Part shown: in pieces, positions 61,618 through 64,000 of the stretch
How the letters are laid out: every line of letters begins with the position of its first letter
Numbering within the stretch: the stretch's first letter is position 1
DNA from: Tritrichomonas musculus
Lineage: Eukaryota; Parabasalia; Tritrichomonadida; Tritrichomonadidae
Direction of reading: 5' to 3'
Length of the DNA: 64,000 nucleotides
Assembly (NCBI GenBank): GCA_039105265.1
Contig: JAPFFF010000041.1
Span: 1 to 64,000 of the forward strand
Program-made: the position numbers and the translations under genes
Notes under the pieces: generated by a model
Databases searched by the model: none
What the model was told of the DNA's origin: nothing
Seen by the model: only the letters and a program-made list of their open reading frames with translations

Positions 61618-61965
61618 ATGGACGTCAAAGTAATTGAGCCCATCACGCACTACCTCAAAGAGTTCGACACCCCTAACGACTTCGACTCATGGTACAAATC
61701 CCATCAAGAAGAGATGGACAAGCTAACCACCCACAAGCTCAACAAGATGTACCACATCAACGGATATCGTGTCACGAGAATCAAAGGTGTACTATCACTC
61801 AAGAAAGCCCCGAAAGCGACGAAACCCAAAGAAGATGACTCGGAGACGGAACAGAGATTCATGGCTATCGAGAACGAGATATCCGAGATGAGTGACGACA
61901 TCAAAAACATCAAGTTGGCGTTGCAGTCGATACAAGACTACTTCAATCAACTCATACCTGAATGA
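61618..61965 (+). CDS. Small coiled-coil Polinton protein, unknown
   Basis: 115 residues from ATG 61618 (MDVKVIEPITHYLKEFDTPN). An N-terminal globular part is followed by a lysine/proline linker and a C-terminal coiled coil (FMAIENEISEMSDDIKNIKL). It overlaps the end of the ATPase gene by 14 bases tail to tail. No family recognised. Confidence 0.6.
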   Translation: MDVKVIEPITHYLKEFDTPNDFDSWYKSHQEEMDKLTTHKLNKMYHINGYRVTRIKGVLSLKKAPKATKPKEDDSETEQRFMAIENEISEMSDDIKNIKLALQSIQDYFNQLIPE

Positions 61966-62803
61966 ACGTCTCGCCACCGTCAACGACCTGAATGACCATA
62001 TATGGATGGGAGTCGGGATAGTTGGTCTTCAACGACATGATCTGCTCATATTTTTCGTAGAAGTCGTCGAAACAGAGATTCGATGCGGACTGACTATAGA
62101 TGTACCTCAGTTGTTGTTTGTTGAAACAGGGGAATATCATCAACGTGGTGATCTCGTTCTTGATGTGCGGCTTCAGGCCCTTCCATCCCTGAATCAATAG
62201 AAAGAAGGTCATGTTGGTGTGTCGACAACGACGGAGTAACTGAGAGAAGTACGATGTCTCATTCGTGAAGAGTTTGCTGTTACTGATGTCATCAAAGAGG
62301 ACGAGTGTATGGAGGTACTTCCGATGGAAGTCATCGATGTGGAGGGTATCGAAGAGGTCATGGATCTCTTTTGGGGTGATGTTGAGTTGGGGGTCGTCTA
62401 GTTTGTCTTCGAGATGGTTGTTCGTGATGGCATAGTACTCGTTCTTGGCTTTAATGAGCTTCTCTATGGTTGCTTCCGCTGATGATTCACTGATGGTGAT
62501 GATCGGTAAACGAGGTTCTATCAGTGATTTCAAGGCGAGGAAGGATCGATCACTTTCATTCCCATCTTTGGTTACGTAGACGAGTAGATGATGAGTATCC
62601 ATTAATGCAATCTTGATGATCTCTTCCAACGCGATGACTGTCTTCCCCTGACCTTGCTTACCTACAATGACGTTAACGGAGTTGTATCTAACGTTGATCT
62701 CTGGATGAACCTTGTCTATGAAGGCTCCACTCATGTCGTTCTTCTTAGTGGATAACACCTCATGGACCTTGTCTTTAACGATGTCTGACAGAGATGTACT
62801 CAT
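61952..62803 (-). CDS. Polinton packaging ATPase (FtsK/HerA family)
   Basis: 283 residues from ATG 62803, chosen because a start motif lies 12 bases upstream and the preceding gene ends at 62853. The P-loop GKQGQGKT is near residue 48 and the Walker B strand LVLFDDIS near residue 168, with RRCRHTNMTFFLLIQ after it like the sensor region of A32/FtsK ATPases. It would drive DNA into capsids. Family and position next to capsid genes agree. Confidence 0.88.
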   Translation of the reverse strand: MSTSLSDIVKDKVHEVLSTKKNDMSGAFIDKVHPEINVRYNSVNVIVGKQGQGKTVIALEEIIKIALMDTHHLLVYVTKDGNESDRSFLALKSLIEPRLPIITISESSAEATIEKLIKAKNEYYAITNNHLEDKLDDPQLNITPKEIHDLFDTLHIDDFHRKYLHTLVLFDDISNSKLFTNETSYFSQLLRRCRHTNMTFFLLIQGWKGLKPHIKNEITTLMIFPCFNKQQLRYIYSQSASNLCFDDFYEKYEQIMSLKTNYPDSHPYMVIQVVDGGETFIQV

Positions 62804-62815
62804 GGTTTCTGTGCC

Positions 62816-62826
62816 ATAAAAATAGG
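62816..62826 (-). promoter_or_regulatory. T-run start motif
   Basis: Reads CCTATTTTTAT on the minus strand, 12 bases before ATG 62803. Confidence 0.5.
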
Positions 62827-62852
62827 TATCGTCTAGTGGGTGGTTCATCAGC

Positions 62853-63962
62853 TTACTCCAAGAAAGCTTCTCCATCGTCTACTGGAACTGCTTCTGGTGA
62901 TGAATGTGGAGCTGCCCAAGCAGATGCTACTGATGATGGTGGAGCTGCCCAAGAGGATGGTCCCATAAACGAAGCTGCGTGACCATCAAGACTATCAGGG
63001 TCAGGGTAGTTGGCAGGTGGTTGAAGAGCGGGAGTCAATTGAAGGTTCAAGATTTGGCATATATCCCTGATGAGACGATAATACAGTGTATCGTATGCGT
63101 GTGTGTTACTGTTGTCTCTGTGGGCGAGCATTAATGAATAGACCTTGTTTTCGATGCTTGGTTGTGAGTTCTTCTTACGCTTGATCTTGTCGAATTGGTC
63201 ATCAGGAATATCGTCTGGGAGATTCAATGCGGCTTTGATCTGAGACTTCCAGTAACTACCGCATAACTTCGAATGGAGGACCATCTTATGTTGCCCAGGA
63301 ATGGTGGTGTGATGGGCATCTTCGATCTGAGCGATAGCAGCATTGAAGGCATCAGTGAAGACGTACTTGTTGAACATCTCGTAAGCGGATTGTTTACGAG
63401 GCTTCTTCATTCGATAGCCACTCTTGGGGTTCTCCAATACGTTCTGGTACCATTGAGGAGTCTGAGAAAGGTTAGTTCCGATGACGGTACCTACTTGACG
63501 GATTTGCTCAGGATGTTGTGCACTATCGTAGTCAAAGTAGGTGACACCCAATGTGTCATTGATGAAGCCACGTTTCGTGATGGCTTTACCGTCATGTCGT
63601 CGCTTATATTCAGCACGAGATGCTTTGTCGGGATATGTTGAATGGTATGCCAAAGTGTTTGGCCAGTCGGATTGGACTGTTGTGTATCCGTTCGCGTAGA
63701 CTGGGTTGTTGTTCTTGTCGACGATGATTACATCAGGGACGCCATCGTTGTTGACATCAGGCATGTTATTCAGAACGGCAGGTCCATTAACATCGAGCTT
63801 CTTGAGTGCCCATCGACTATTCGGATTCGAATGATTGTGCTTCTCGACCAAACTTTGAGCACCTTGTGGAGAGATGAGGCTGTTCATGCGCTTCACGTCT
63901 TGCTTCAACCCAAGGACAATGTCCATCAGTTCTTTCATTCCGGTTTTACCCTTCGAGGTCAT
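62853..63962 (-). CDS. Candidate Polinton virion protein with a calcium-loop motif
   Basis: 369 residues from ATG 63962. Residues about 65-90 read MPDVNNDGVPDVIIVDKNNN, like FG-GAP or dockerin calcium loops. The central part is basic and helical (MKKPRKQSAYEMFNKYVF), and the C-terminus is proline/alanine-rich with repeats of SSWAAPPSS type. I do not recognise the family; by position it may be structural. Start motif at 63973-63980. Confidence 0.6.
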   Translation of the reverse strand: MTSKGKTGMKELMDIVLGLKQDVKRMNSLISPQGAQSLVEKHNHSNPNSRWALKKLDVNGPAVLNNMPDVNNDGVPDVIIVDKNNNPVYANGYTTVQSDWPNTLAYHSTYPDKASRAEYKRRHDGKAITKRGFINDTLGVTYFDYDSAQHPEQIRQVGTVIGTNLSQTPQWYQNVLENPKSGYRMKKPRKQSAYEMFNKYVFTDAFNAAIAQIEDAHHTTIPGQHKMVLHSKLCGSYWKSQIKAALNLPDDIPDDQFDKIKRKKNSQPSIENKVYSLMLAHRDNSNTHAYDTLYYRLIRDICQILNLQLTPALQPPANYPDPDSLDGHAASFMGPSSWAAPPSSVASAWAAPHSSPEAVPVDDGEAFLE

Positions 63963-63972
63963 TTGGTTTCGA

Positions 63973-63980
63973 CTAAAAAG
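63973..63980 (-). promoter_or_regulatory. T-run start motif
   Basis: Reads CTTTTTAG on the minus strand, 10 bases before ATG 63962. Confidence 0.5.
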
Positions 63981-64000
63981 TTGGTAGGTCGGTAACGAGA

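Larger units (their letters stand above)
44951..64000 (+). mobile_element. Polinton/Maverick element, left end present, continues past the window
   Basis: The boundary at 44951 is where kinase-coding, AT-rich sequence changes to GC-richer sequence starting AGTAGTGTAGGGG; Polinton ends often begin AG. The adjoining GGTGTA (44945-44950) would be one copy of a 6-bp target duplication, but the partner is outside the window. Visible parts: protein-primed DNA polymerase B, retroviral-type integrase, FtsK/HerA packaging ATPase, probable major capsid protein, pVI-like proteins, fiber-like proteins and other small virion-like genes. At least 19 kb is present. Most frames are long and open, with at most one doubtful junction, so the copy looks largely whole and young. 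The maturation protease expected in this family was not seen here. Confidence 0.93.

Noticed and set aside
44951-64000. Maturation protease (adenain/Ulp1-like) of the Polinton
   Set aside because: I looked for a His-Asp-Cys protease gene among the small frames and found none that I can support; it may lie beyond the window.

Overview
The window reads as nuclear DNA of a trichomonad (Parabasalia), most like Tritrichomonas or Trichomonas. Evidence: very AT-rich, apparently intron-free genes; a TCA-pyrimidine-W initiator a few bases before several ATGs; large families of DUF3447/ankyrin, BTB, BspA-type leucine-rich-repeat (LRR) and tyrosine-kinase-like (TKL) kinase genes, many decayed; several DNA transposons; and a Polinton/Maverick element. 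The species is inferred from protein style and was not proven.

Layout. 0.2-2.5 kb: intact ankyrin gene. 3.2-5.1 kb: decayed membrane-anchored calpain. 5.2-8.8 kb: tRNA-like remnant, two TA-flanked miniature transposons, a twin LC8 dynein-light-chain gene, a BspA-type LRR gene and a kinase stub. 8.8-21.9 kb: a near-perfect palindrome. Two 6,454-bp arms, each made mostly of 48 copies of a 122-bp hairpin-rich repeat, face each other across a 217-bp spacer. The spacer holds the promoter and first 41 codons of a host BTB gene. 15.4-23.9 kb: an 8.5-kb TA-flanked element with 44-bp inverted ends splits that gene and contains the right arm. 24.7-36.5 kb: ankyrin, BTB-ankyrin and ankyrin-LRR genes, mostly broken. 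36.9-38.1 kb: a hAT-like element with an 8-bp target duplication. 38.3-39.1 kb: end of a surface-protein gene and a tRNA-Glu. 39.6-44.95 kb: a polykinase gene with five kinase or pseudokinase domains plus part of a sixth.

From 44,951 to beyond the window end lies a Polinton inserted inside the polykinase gene. It differs sharply in base composition, with much higher GC. In order it carries a terminal region with internal repeats, a large protein-primed DNA polymerase B with a primase-polymerase-like C-terminal module, a retroviral-type integrase, small virion-like proteins, a palindrome-rich non-coding gap, fiber-like coiled-coil proteins, a candidate minor virion protein, the probable major capsid protein, a pVI-like amphipathic protein, a packaging ATPase and a further virion-like protein. 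Most of its genes share a T-run motif 6-20 bases before the start codon. The visible part looks largely whole, with at most one doubtful junction, so it is probably young. Its right end and any maturation protease lie outside the window.
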